This document shows positions 41,221 to 49,104 of a DNA stretch of 64,000 nucleotides, one piece after another. The translations under genes were made by a program, and so were the position numbers. The DNA comes from Dietzia sp032248695. GTDB taxonomy: Bacteria; Actinomycetota; Actinomycetes; Mycobacteriales; Mycobacteriaceae. The stretch's first letter is position 1; each line of letters starts with the position of its first letter. The stretch is from NCBI RefSeq assembly GCF_032248695.1, contig NZ_JAVHXC010000001.1, positions 496,001-560,000 of the forward strand, read 5' to 3'. The notes beneath the pieces were generated by a model. That model was not told the origin of the DNA. It ran no database searches and saw only the letters and a program-made list of their open reading frames with translations.

Positions 41221-42333
41221 TCAGGCCAGGCGGCGGACGGCCTCGTCGACCGTCGCGTCGGTCGCGGTGAGCGCGATGCGCACGTGCCGCGACCCCGCCG
41301 GGCCGTAGAACTCGCCCGGGGCGACCAGGACGCCCCGGGCGGCGAACCAGTCCACGGTGTCGCGGCACTGCTCGTCGCGGCTGGCCCACAGGTAGAGCCC
41401 GGCCTCGGAGTGGTCGATCCGGAATCCGGCGGCCTCCACGGCGGGCCGCAGGCGGGACCGGCGCGCCCGGTACCGCTCGCGCTGCTCGGACTCGTGGGCG
41501 TCGTCGCCGAGCGCGGCCGCCATCGCCGCCTGGACGGGCAGTGGCATCATGAGCCCGGCGTGCTTGCGCACGGCGAGCAGTTCGGCCACCAGCGCGGGAT
41601 CGCCGGCGACGAACCCGGCCCGGTAGGACGCGAGGTTCGAGGTCTTGGACAGCGAGTGCAGCGCCAGCAGGCCGGTGTGGTCGCCGTCGCACACCCGCGG
41701 ATCGAGGATCGACGGGGCCTCGCCCTCCCAGACCAGACCGAGGTAGCACTCGTCGGACGCGACGATCACCCCACGCTCGCGGGCCCAGCCCACGACCTTG
41801 CGCAGATGGTCCACTCCGAGGACCTTGCCGCTCGGGTTGGACGGCGAGTTCAGGTACAGCAGGGTGGGCGACGACGGCCCGAGCTGGGTGAGCGAATCGG
41901 CGCGTACGACGGTCGCCCCCGCGAGCAGGGCACCCACCTCGTAGGTGGGATAGGCGACCTCCGGGACCACGACCGTGTGCCAGGGCCCGAGCCCCAGCTG
42001 CGCGGGCAGGCCGGCGATGAGCTCCTTGGTGCCGATCGCCGGAAGGACGGCGTCGGTCGTCAGACCGCTCACGCGGTACCGACGCTCGAGTGCGTCGACC
42101 GCGGCTCGCCGTAGTGCGGGCGTGCCGACGGTCGTGGGGTACCCGGGCTCGGCCGCGTCGGCGGCGAGCGCCTCACGGATGACCGGGGCGACCGGGTCGA
42201 CGGGCGTGCCGACCGTGAGATCGACGAGCCCGTCCGGATGAGCGGCCGCGCGTGAGCGCGCGTCGGCGAGGGTGTCCCAGGGGAACACCGGGAGCGCGCG
42301 CCCGGGCGGTCGACGCTCCGGGCGCGACACCAC
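41221..42333 (-). CDS. dapC: Succinyldiaminopimelate aminotransferase (DapC)
   Basis: A protein of about 370 residues: a class I/II PLP aminotransferase. NSPSNPSGKV and the internal Schiff-base lysine in SLSKTSNLASYRAGF are visible, as is a C-terminal Arg in HVRIALT for substrate carboxylate binding. It transaminates N-succinyl-2-amino-6-oxopimelate with glutamate. It lies immediately after fdxC, as in mycobacteria (Rv1177-Rv1178). GTG 42333 is 8 nt after GGAG, the end of fdxC; GTG 42342, overlapping the fdxC stop, and GTG 42330 are alternatives. Confidence 0.92.
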   Translation of the reverse strand: MVSRPERRPPGRALPVFPWDTLADARSRAAAHPDGLVDLTVGTPVDPVAPVIREALAADAAEPGYPTTVGTPALRRAAVDALERRYRVSGLTTDAVLPAIGTKELIAGLPAQLGLGPWHTVVVPEVAYPTYEVGALLAGATVVRADSLTQLGPSSPTLLYLNSPSNPSGKVLGVDHLRKVVGWARERGVIVASDECYLGLVWEGEAPSILDPRVCDGDHTGLLALHSLSKTSNLASYRAGFVAGDPALVAELLAVRKHAGLMMPLPVQAAMAAALGDDAHESEQRERYRARRSRLRPAVEAAGFRIDHSEAGLYLWASRDEQCRDTVDWFAARGVLVAPGEFYGPAGSRHVRIALTATDATVDEAVRRLA

Positions 42334-42338
42334 CGGTA

Positions 42339-42662
42339 TCACTCCTGGTTCATGGGCGGGAGCGCCTTGACGAACGGCGAGTCGTAGTCGACCTTGCCGA
42401 CCTTGGCCGCACCGCCGGGCGAGCCCAGCTCGACGAAGAAGTCGGCGTTGGCCGCGTTGTACTCGGTCCACTCGTCCGGGACGTCGTCCTCGTAGAAGAT
42501 GGCCTCCACGGGACAGACCGGCTCGCACGCGCCACAGTCGACACACTCGTCGGGGTGGATGTAGAGCATCCGTCCACCCTCGTAGATGCAGTCGACCGGA
42601 CACTCCTCGACGCAGGACTTGTCCATCACATCGACGCACGGTTCTGCGATCGTGTAGGTCAC
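42339..42662 (-). CDS. fdxC: Seven-iron ferredoxin
   Basis: A 107-residue ferredoxin. Cys9, Cys17 and Cys21 form the C-x7-C-x3-CP pattern of a [3Fe-4S] site. Cys40, Cys43, Cys46 and Cys50 form the C-x2-C-x2-C-x3-CP pattern of a [4Fe-4S] site, with Cys25 between. The C-terminal tail (about 52-107) is typical of mycobacterial FdxC (Rv1177). It is a low-potential electron carrier; 2-oxoacid oxidoreductases or P450s are possible partners. GTG 42662 has AGGAAGG 8 nt upstream. The terminal GGAG serves as the dapC ribosome-binding site. Confidence 0.95.
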   Translation of the reverse strand: MTYTIAEPCVDVMDKSCVEECPVDCIYEGGRMLYIHPDECVDCGACEPVCPVEAIFYEDDVPDEWTEYNAANADFFVELGSPGGAAKVGKVDYDSPFVKALPPMNQE

Positions 42663-42748
42663 GTCAGCCACCTTCCTCGTAGCGGTATGGCCTGCATCGT
42701 ATGCCACGACACGGCCCGGCGCGGAAGCCGCCCCGCATGCACATCCGA

Positions 42749-45328
42749 CTATGTGACGACGGTCACTTCGATCGGCCGCGGCGCGGGCCCGTACACCGTG
42801 TCGCGGCGCCGGGCGGGGCGACCGATCCCGGTGGCGATCTCCTCGATCTCCTCGGGACTCTTGGCCGACCCGTTCTCCGCCCCCGCCATCCGGGAGATGG
42901 TCTCCTCCATCAGGGTGCCCCCGAGGTCGTCGGCGCCCGAGCGCAGCATCGTGCGCGTCCCCGCGACCCCGAGCTTGACCCAGCTCGTCTGGACGTGGTC
43001 GATCGCGCCGTGCAGCATGATCCGCGCCAGCGCGTGGACGGCGACGTTCTCCTCGCGCGTCGGGCCGGGTCGGGCGGCCCCGGCCAGGTAGAGCGGGGCA
43101 CTGCGGTGCACGAAGGGCAGTGGCACGAACTCGGTGAACCCGCCGGTGCGTTCCTGGATCCCGCGCAGGGTCCGCAGGTGCGCCACCCAGTGGCGGGGGG
43201 TGTCGACGTGGCCGTACATCATCGTCGAGCTCGAGCGCAGGCCCACCTCGTGCGCGGTGGTGACGATGTCGATCCACTCGGCGGCGGGCAGCTTGCCCTT
43301 GGTGAGGACCCATCGGACCTCGTCGTCGAGGATCTCCGCGGCGGTGCCCGGGATCGTGTCGAGGCCCGCGGCCCGCAGCTCGGTGAGCCACTCGCGCACG
43401 CCGACGCCGGAGCGCGACGCCCCGTTGGAGATCTCCATCGGGCTGAAGGCGTGGACGTGCATCGACGGCACCCGCTGCTTGACCGCGCGCACGAGGTCGG
43501 CGTAGCCGGACACGGGCAGGTCCGGGTCGATCCCGCCCTGCATGCACACCTCGGAGGCGCCCGCGACGTACGCCTCGAAGGCGCGGTCGGCCACCTCGGC
43601 GGCGGAGAGGGAGAACGCGTCGGCGTCGCCCTTGCGTTGGGCGAACGCGCAGAAGCGGCAGCCCGTGTAGCAGATGTTGGAGAAGTTGATGTTGCGGTTG
43701 ACGACGTAGGTGACGGTGTCCCCCACGACGTCGGCGCGGATCCGGTCGGCCAGGCCCGCCACCGCCGCCAGGCCGTCCCCGGTGGCGGTGGCGAGGGCGA
43801 GGTACTGCTCGTCGGTGAGGCCGGCCGGGTCGGCCTCGGCCGCCCGCAGCGCCGCGAGTACCTCGGAGTCCGCCCGCTCGGGCGTCAGGGCCGCCGCCCC
43901 CAGCTCGGCGGCGCGGGCCCGGATGACGTCCCAGTTGCCGAACGCCTCGCCGATGTCGGACCGGGTGTCCGTGGCGCGGCCCTCGGTGTCGATCGCGGTG
44001 TGCAGATCGGTCCGCCCGCTCGAGTCCCAGTCGTCGTCCGGCTCCTGCCAGGGCCGTCCCTGTGGCCGCACCACCTCGTCGTCGTCGCCCACCAGCGCCA
44101 ACCCGCTGGCCGGGTCGGCCAGGGCGCGGACGTGGCCCGCCACCCTCGGATCGATCCACGCGTCTCCCGCGCCGACGTACCGCGGATGCGCGGTGAGGCG
44201 CTCGGTCAGGGTCCAGCCGTGCGCGGCGAGGTCCGCGGTGAGCTCGTCCAGATGTGGCCACGGCCGCTCGGGGTTGACGTGGTCGGGGGTCAGCGGCGAG
44301 ATCCCGCCCAGGTCGTCCACCCCGGCGTCCACCAGCGCCAGCACGTCGCCGCGGTCGACGAGGTTGGGCGGTGCCTGCACGGCCACGCGCGGTCCCAGCA
44401 CGAGGCGCGCCACGGCGATGGCCGCGAGGAACTCGTCGCGGTCGGCGTCGTCGGCCGAGCGCATCGCGGTGTCGGGCTTGGCGCGGAAGTTCTGGACGAT
44501 CACCTCCTGCAGGTGCCCGAACTCGCGGGCGAGCCCGGCCAGGGCGAGCAGGCTCTCGGCCCGTTCGGTGCGGTTCTCCCCTATCCCCACCAGGATGCCG
44601 GTGGTGAACGGCACGGCGAGCCGGCCGGCGTCGGTGAGGGTCCGCAGGCGCACGGCCGGGTCCTTGTCGGGGCTGCCGTGGTGGGCCGCGCCCGGGGTCG
44701 TGAACAGCCGGGTCGCGGTGGTCTCGAGCATCATGCCCATCGACGGCGCGACGGGCTTGAGCCGGGACAGCTCCGCCCAGCTCATGACCCCCGGGTTGAG
44801 GTGCGGCAGCAGCCCCGTCTCCTCGAGCACGCGGATCGCCATGGCGCGCACGTAGTCGAGCGTGGAGGAGAAACCGCGGGACTCGAGCCACTCGCGCGCC
44901 TCGGGCCAGCGGTCCTCGGGCCGGTCCCCCAGCGTGAACAGCGCCTCCTTGCACCCGGCCTCGGCGCCGCGCCGGCACAGCTCCACGACCTCGTCGGGGT
45001 CGAGGAACATGCCGTGGCCGGCCGCGCGGAGCTTGCCGGGCACGGTGACGAAGGTGCAGTAGTGGCAGCGGTCGCGGCACAGCCGGGTGAGCGGCACGAA
45101 GACCTTGCGCGAGTAGGTCACCACGCCGGGGCGTCCCTCGTCGACGAGCCGGGCGTCGCGTCGGGCGGCGGCCAGCGACATGAGGCGGTCCAGGTCCTCA
45201 CCGCGCGCGGCGAGCAGGACCGCCGCCTCGGTCACGTCGAGCGTGAGACCGTCGGCGGCGCGGCGCAGGGCGCGTCGCATGGCCGACGGCGTGGGCTGGG
45301 GATCGGCGGGCGGCACGACGGGATCCAT
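42749..45328 (-). CDS. fbiC: 7,8-didemethyl-8-hydroxy-5-deazariboflavin (FO) synthase, fused CofG-CofH
   Basis: An 859-residue bifunctional radical-SAM enzyme that makes FO, the chromophore of coenzyme F420, from tyrosine and a ribityl-uracil. The CofG half has Cys84, Cys88 and Cys91 (C-x3-C-x2-C in LCRDRCHYC). The CofH half has CYTGCRFC, the second cluster motif. Length and order match mycobacterial FbiC (Rv1173). ATG 45328 is chosen; GTG 45352 is possible, and neither has a good ribosome-binding site. An F420-type oxidoreductase is encoded 11 kb downstream. Confidence 0.95.
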   Translation of the reverse strand: MDPVVPPADPQPTPSAMRRALRRAADGLTLDVTEAAVLLAARGEDLDRLMSLAAARRDARLVDEGRPGVVTYSRKVFVPLTRLCRDRCHYCTFVTVPGKLRAAGHGMFLDPDEVVELCRRGAEAGCKEALFTLGDRPEDRWPEAREWLESRGFSSTLDYVRAMAIRVLEETGLLPHLNPGVMSWAELSRLKPVAPSMGMMLETTATRLFTTPGAAHHGSPDKDPAVRLRTLTDAGRLAVPFTTGILVGIGENRTERAESLLALAGLAREFGHLQEVIVQNFRAKPDTAMRSADDADRDEFLAAIAVARLVLGPRVAVQAPPNLVDRGDVLALVDAGVDDLGGISPLTPDHVNPERPWPHLDELTADLAAHGWTLTERLTAHPRYVGAGDAWIDPRVAGHVRALADPASGLALVGDDDEVVRPQGRPWQEPDDDWDSSGRTDLHTAIDTEGRATDTRSDIGEAFGNWDVIRARAAELGAAALTPERADSEVLAALRAAEADPAGLTDEQYLALATATGDGLAAVAGLADRIRADVVGDTVTYVVNRNINFSNICYTGCRFCAFAQRKGDADAFSLSAAEVADRAFEAYVAGASEVCMQGGIDPDLPVSGYADLVRAVKQRVPSMHVHAFSPMEISNGASRSGVGVREWLTELRAAGLDTIPGTAAEILDDEVRWVLTKGKLPAAEWIDIVTTAHEVGLRSSSTMMYGHVDTPRHWVAHLRTLRGIQERTGGFTEFVPLPFVHRSAPLYLAGAARPGPTREENVAVHALARIMLHGAIDHVQTSWVKLGVAGTRTMLRSGADDLGGTLMEETISRMAGAENGSAKSPEEIEEIATGIGRPARRRDTVYGPAPRPIEVTVVT

Positions 45329-45415
45329 ACCCGCGATGATGCCCCACCGCACCGGCGCCGCGGGCGGAGCGGTGCTCCACGGGTGGTCACGGGCTTACCC
45401 GCGCCCGGCTGGCAC

Positions 45416-45421
45416 TACTGT
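45416..45421 (+). promoter_or_regulatory. -10 element of a likely leaderless promoter (PH-domain operon)
   Basis: TACTGT ends 7 nt before ATG 45429, with no ribosome-binding site. It lies in the 100-bp divergent gap with fbiC. Confidence 0.5.
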
Positions 45422-45428
45422 TGTCGCC

Positions 45429-46082
45429 ATGCCCGATCACGCTGTGCCCCTCCGCACGAACGGGGACCCCCTGGTCTCCACGGCGGCGCCCGACCAGGGG
45501 GGCGCCCACGCGCTCCGTGAGACCCGCCCGGCAGAGGACGACGGGGCCTCCGGGGCCACGCCGGACGCCGGTGACGCCCTGCTCACCTCCAACCGTGTGC
45601 TGGTGACCGCGCCGCGGCACCGGATCGAGAAGCGCACCGCGTTGCTCTTCGTGATCGAGGGCATCTGGTCGTGGGCGGTCCTCGCCGGGCTGCAGGTGGC
45701 GTGGTTCTACTGGGGCGAGAACGTCATGGGCTTCTGGAACTGGGTCGCCCTGGGCGTGACGGTGCCGTTCGCGTTCATGGGGATCGTCGTGGCGCCGTGG
45801 TGGCGCTACCTGGTCGCGCGGTGGGACGTGTCGGACACGGCGGTGTGTTCGCGCAAGGGCTGGTGGACCACCCAGTTCCGGATCGCGCCGCTGGCCCGCC
45901 TGCAGACCGTGTACACCACGCGGACGCTGTTCGAGCGCTGGTTCGGCCTGGCCACGGTCAACGCCTCGACGGCGTCGGCGCAGGGCACGGTGGAGATCCG
46001 GGGGCTCAACCTCGCGGACGCGGAGGCGCTGGCCCAGCACCTCATCGCGATCGCCAACCTCGACACCGGGGACGGGACGTGA
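45429..46082 (+). CDS. PH-domain (YdbS-like) membrane protein
   Basis: A 217-residue protein. After a variable N-terminus of about 70 residues come two transmembrane helices (about 75-95 and 100-122), then a bacterial PH (bPH2/YdbS) domain with RWDVSDTAVCSRKGWW and FGLATVNASTASAQGTVEI. In Bacillus YdbS and YdbT work as a pair, and the next gene is the YdbT-like partner, overlapping by GTGA. Bacterial PH proteins are linked to envelope stress and antimicrobial tolerance. The precise function here is unknown. Confidence 0.88.
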   Translation: MPDHAVPLRTNGDPLVSTAAPDQGGAHALRETRPAEDDGASGATPDAGDALLTSNRVLVTAPRHRIEKRTALLFVIEGIWSWAVLAGLQVAWFYWGENVMGFWNWVALGVTVPFAFMGIVVAPWWRYLVARWDVSDTAVCSRKGWWTTQFRIAPLARLQTVYTTRTLFERWFGLATVNASTASAQGTVEIRGLNLADAEALAQHLIAIANLDTGDGT

Positions 46083-47770
46083 GCGGGCCGGGTACCGCGC
46101 CGGGCGCGGGGGGACGATCCGGGGTCGACGACGACGAGGTCGGCGCCCCGGTCGACACCGCGGACGCCCCGGAGGCGGAACCGGCCGAGCAGGTCCTGGC
46201 CCCGGACGAGCCCGCGGTCGCGGAGAAGGTCGACCCGGAGGCGCCGTGGCAGCGGTTGTCGTGGCGGATGCTGCTCGTGAACCCGCTGGGGACGCTCACC
46301 CGTCTGCTGCCGTTGTTCCTCGTCTCGCTGTGGCTGGGGTCCAACCGCAGCAACTACTGGTTCGAGACCGCGGTCATCACGCTGGTCGTGCTCGGTGGTC
46401 TGCTGCGGTGGCTCTCGACGAGCTACCAGATCGGGCGCACGCACATCATCCTGCGCAAGGGCTTCTTCAGCCGGCAGGTCGTGACGGTCGCCCGGCACCG
46501 CATCCGCAGCGTGGACACCGAGTCGGACCTGTTCCACCGGGTCATGCGCGTGTCGATCGTCGAGGTGGGCACGGGCCGCGCGGACGCGGGCAAGTCGGAC
46601 GCGGAGCGGTTCCGCCTGGACGCGATCGACACCTCGCTGGTGGAGCCGCTGCGCGACGAGCTGCTCAAGCACCGCCGTGCGCTGGACCCGACGCTCTCCG
46701 AAGAGGACGAGGTCCAGTGGGGCTCGAAGTACGGTGAGGACATCGCCCAGTGGAAGGTCACGTGGGCGCGGTTCGCCCCGTTCTCCTTCATCGGCTTCGG
46801 TGTGCTGTTCTCGCTGTGGCTCATCTCGTGGCAGATGGGCGACATGCACGACCGGATCATGGACCTCGCGGTGGTCGAGGGGACGGTCGACTGGCTGGAT
46901 TCGCTGGGCCAGCCGTGGGCGTTCGTGGGCAAGGGCGTGGCCATCTGGGCGGTGGCCGGGGTGCTGGCGATCATCACCTACGCGATCCGTTACGGGAAGT
47001 ACGCGCTGACCGATCACGGGCAGCTGCTCTACGTCCAGAACGGCATCCTCCGGCGCAAGCACATCGCGCTCGACAAGGCGCGCCTGCGCGGGGTGGAGAT
47101 GCGGCTGCCGGTGTACCTGCGGATGCTCGGCGGCGGCCGCCTCGAGCCGATCATGACGGGCACCAAGAAGGGCGCCACGGCGTCGACACTGTTGCCGCAG
47201 GCGCCGATCGCGGACGTGCGTCGGGTGGCGATCCGCATCCTCGGCGACGAGACGCCGGTGACCATCCGGCTGCGCCGCCATCCGTGGAAGGCGATCCGTC
47301 GGCGGATCACGCGCGGGCTGCTGCCGTTCTGGGTCGTCGCGGGGCTGATCGTGCTGGTGCGGATCGACTCCGGGCCCTCGGCGGACATCTGGGTGGAGTG
47401 GGGCATCCCGGCCGCGCTGGTGTTCTTCCTGGTGCTCGCGGTGGACCGCATCCGGATGCTCGGGCACGCGCTGTTGCCGGGGCTGCTGGTCACGTCGCAC
47501 GGTTCGTGGTCGGCCAAGCGGACGGTGCTCGAGGCCGACGGGATCATCGGCTGGACCGTCACCCAGTCGGTGTTCCAGCGCTCGGCGGGCGTGGCGACCG
47601 TGTCGGCGGCGACCCCGGCGGGCAACGGCGTCTACTCGGTGATGGACATCGACGCCGACGAGGCGTGGGCACTGGCCGAGACGCTGACGCCGGGCATCAC
47701 CGACGTGTGGCACCACGACGGCGACCCCGGCGGTCGGGTGTCACCGTCGATGGGTGTCCGGCGCGGGTGA
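46079..47770 (+). CDS. PH-domain (YdbT-like) membrane protein
   Basis: A 563-residue protein with an acidic N-terminus and several transmembrane helices in pairs (about 78-115, 230-250, 280-305 and 425-465). Three bPH2-type domains are visible, around YQIGRTHIILRKGFF, YALTDHGQLLYVQNGILRR and LLVTSHGSWSAKRTVLE. This is the YdbT arrangement. It is coupled to the YdbS-like gene, and the two probably form a membrane complex. Its last 30 bases overlap the 3' end of the convergent small membrane gene. Confidence 0.88.
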   Translation: MSGPGTAPGAGGRSGVDDDEVGAPVDTADAPEAEPAEQVLAPDEPAVAEKVDPEAPWQRLSWRMLLVNPLGTLTRLLPLFLVSLWLGSNRSNYWFETAVITLVVLGGLLRWLSTSYQIGRTHIILRKGFFSRQVVTVARHRIRSVDTESDLFHRVMRVSIVEVGTGRADAGKSDAERFRLDAIDTSLVEPLRDELLKHRRALDPTLSEEDEVQWGSKYGEDIAQWKVTWARFAPFSFIGFGVLFSLWLISWQMGDMHDRIMDLAVVEGTVDWLDSLGQPWAFVGKGVAIWAVAGVLAIITYAIRYGKYALTDHGQLLYVQNGILRRKHIALDKARLRGVEMRLPVYLRMLGGGRLEPIMTGTKKGATASTLLPQAPIADVRRVAIRILGDETPVTIRLRRHPWKAIRRRITRGLLPFWVVAGLIVLVRIDSGPSADIWVEWGIPAALVFFLVLAVDRIRMLGHALLPGLLVTSHGSWSAKRTVLEADGIIGWTVTQSVFQRSAGVATVSAATPAGNGVYSVMDIDADEAWALAETLTPGITDVWHHDGDPGGRVSPSMGVRRG

Positions 47771-48187
47771 GATCCGCAGGGTGGCCACCCACAGCGGGAT
47801 GAGACCTCCGAACACGAGGAGGGCGAGGCCGCGCAGGCCGACGGGCACGGGCATGTCGCCGCCGGGGCCGAGGTCGAGCGCGACGAGGGTGAGGATCCAC
47901 ACGAGGGCGGGGAACGCGGCCACGATCCTGCTGTCCGACCACGTGGCGGCCACGCGGACGAGGAACAGCGACCAGGCCCCGGCGGCCAGGACGCTCAGGG
48001 GCAGCGGGACGGGGCCCACGTGGAGCGTCAGCCAGGCCGAGGCCAGGACGCAGCTCGTCGCCGCGCCGATCGCCAGCAGGGCCAGCGCGAGGCCGAGTTC
48101 GACGGGCGAGGCGGGTCGTGCCCGACGCGCCGGGTCGGTCGCGGGGTCGGCGGTGGGCCCGGTGGACCCGGTGGCCGCGGCGGTCAC
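47741..48187 (-). CDS. Small conserved membrane protein (Rv1171-like position)
   Basis: A 148-residue protein with four hydrophobic helices (about 30-50, 55-75, 80-105 and 115-138) and short loops. It has no recognised catalytic motif. It is encoded directly after mshB with a GTGA overlap, the same relation as Rv1171 to mshB (Rv1170) in M. tuberculosis. Co-translation with the mycothiol enzyme is conserved, but a role in thiol metabolism is only inferred. The 3' end overlaps the YdbT-like gene by 30 bp, tail to tail. Confidence 0.75.
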   Translation of the reverse strand: MTAAATGSTGPTADPATDPARRARPASPVELGLALALLAIGAATSCVLASAWLTLHVGPVPLPLSVLAAGAWSLFLVRVAATWSDSRIVAAFPALVWILTLVALDLGPGGDMPVPVGLRGLALLVFGGLIPLWVATLRISPAPDTHRR

Positions 48188-49104
48188 GACGCGTCCGCTG
48201 CGAGCCCCGTGAGCAGATGCGCGGTCCCGGACGGGCATCTGACGTAGGGCCCGTCCTCGCCGGTCCGATCGTGGGCGATGTACCACTCCACCTGCGGCAC
48301 GGGCTGGAGGACACCGTTGGTCAGGGCGAGGAACCACGGCTCGCCCTCGGGTCCGGGCACCAGCTCGAGTTGCGTTGCGTGCCCGGTGAGGGCCGCCAGC
48401 TTGGCGGCGTAGTCGGCGTCGTCCAGCGGCACGCGGTGGGTCAGGCGCGAGTCGGGGACGGACGGCAGTTCGTCCGGCTCGGCGTGGCGCAGGTGCGCGG
48501 GCGGTTCGGGGTGCGTGCGGTCGAGTTCGCTGCGGGCGGTGACGGTCCAGGCGAGGCGATGGGGCCGGTGGGCGGCCTCCTCGACGGCGGCGTGCACCAC
48601 CTCGTGGGCGCGGATGTGGTCGGGGTGCCCGTATCCGCCGCGGGGGTCGTAGGTCACCACGAGGTGGGGGCGGAAGTCGTCGAGGACCGCGACCAGTTCG
48701 GTCACCGCCTCGTCGCCCGACCGGACGAACGCGCGCGGGTGGTCCGCCGACGGGGTGCCCGCCATGCCCGAGTCCCGCCATCGGCCCGCGCCGCCGAGGA
48801 AGCGTGGGTGGTCGACGCCGAGTGCGCGCAGGGCGATCCCGAGCTCGCCGATCCGGTACCCGCCCAGCTGGTCGGCCCGGTCGGCGACGAGCCCGGCCAG
48901 TGCCTCGCCGAGGACCTCGCCCTCCTCGCCGAGGGTGCAGGTGAGCACGCGGACCTCGGCCCCGGCGGCCACCAGCGCGGCGATCGTCCCGCCGGTGGTG
49001 ATCGCCTCGTCGTCGGGGTGGGCGTGGACGAACAGGGCGCGCAGTCCGGCCGCGGACGGCGTCGCGGGCTGCGTCGAGGACGGTGGCGCGGGCGTCGGGG
49101 TCAT
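48184..49104 (-). CDS. mshB: GlcNAc-Ins deacetylase MshB (mycothiol biosynthesis)
   Basis: A 306-residue zinc deacetylase of the LmbE/PIG-L family. AHPDDE supplies the zinc ligands His29 and Asp32 and the general base Asp31. The third zinc His is in GGYGHPDHIRAHEV, near residue 163-166. It removes acetate from 1-O-(2-acetamido-glucopyranosyl)-myo-inositol in mycothiol synthesis. Its length matches the mycobacterial enzyme; the related amidase Mca is usually shorter. ATG 49104 overlaps the lpqW stop by ATGA, so lpqW, mshB and the small membrane gene form one operon. Confidence 0.92.
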   Translation of the reverse strand: MTPTPAPPSSTQPATPSAAGLRALFVHAHPDDEAITTGGTIAALVAAGAEVRVLTCTLGEEGEVLGEALAGLVADRADQLGGYRIGELGIALRALGVDHPRFLGGAGRWRDSGMAGTPSADHPRAFVRSGDEAVTELVAVLDDFRPHLVVTYDPRGGYGHPDHIRAHEVVHAAVEEAAHRPHRLAWTVTARSELDRTHPEPPAHLRHAEPDELPSVPDSRLTHRVPLDDADYAAKLAALTGHATQLELVPGPEGEPWFLALTNGVLQPVPQVEWYIAHDRTGEDGPYVRCPSGTAHLLTGLAADAS

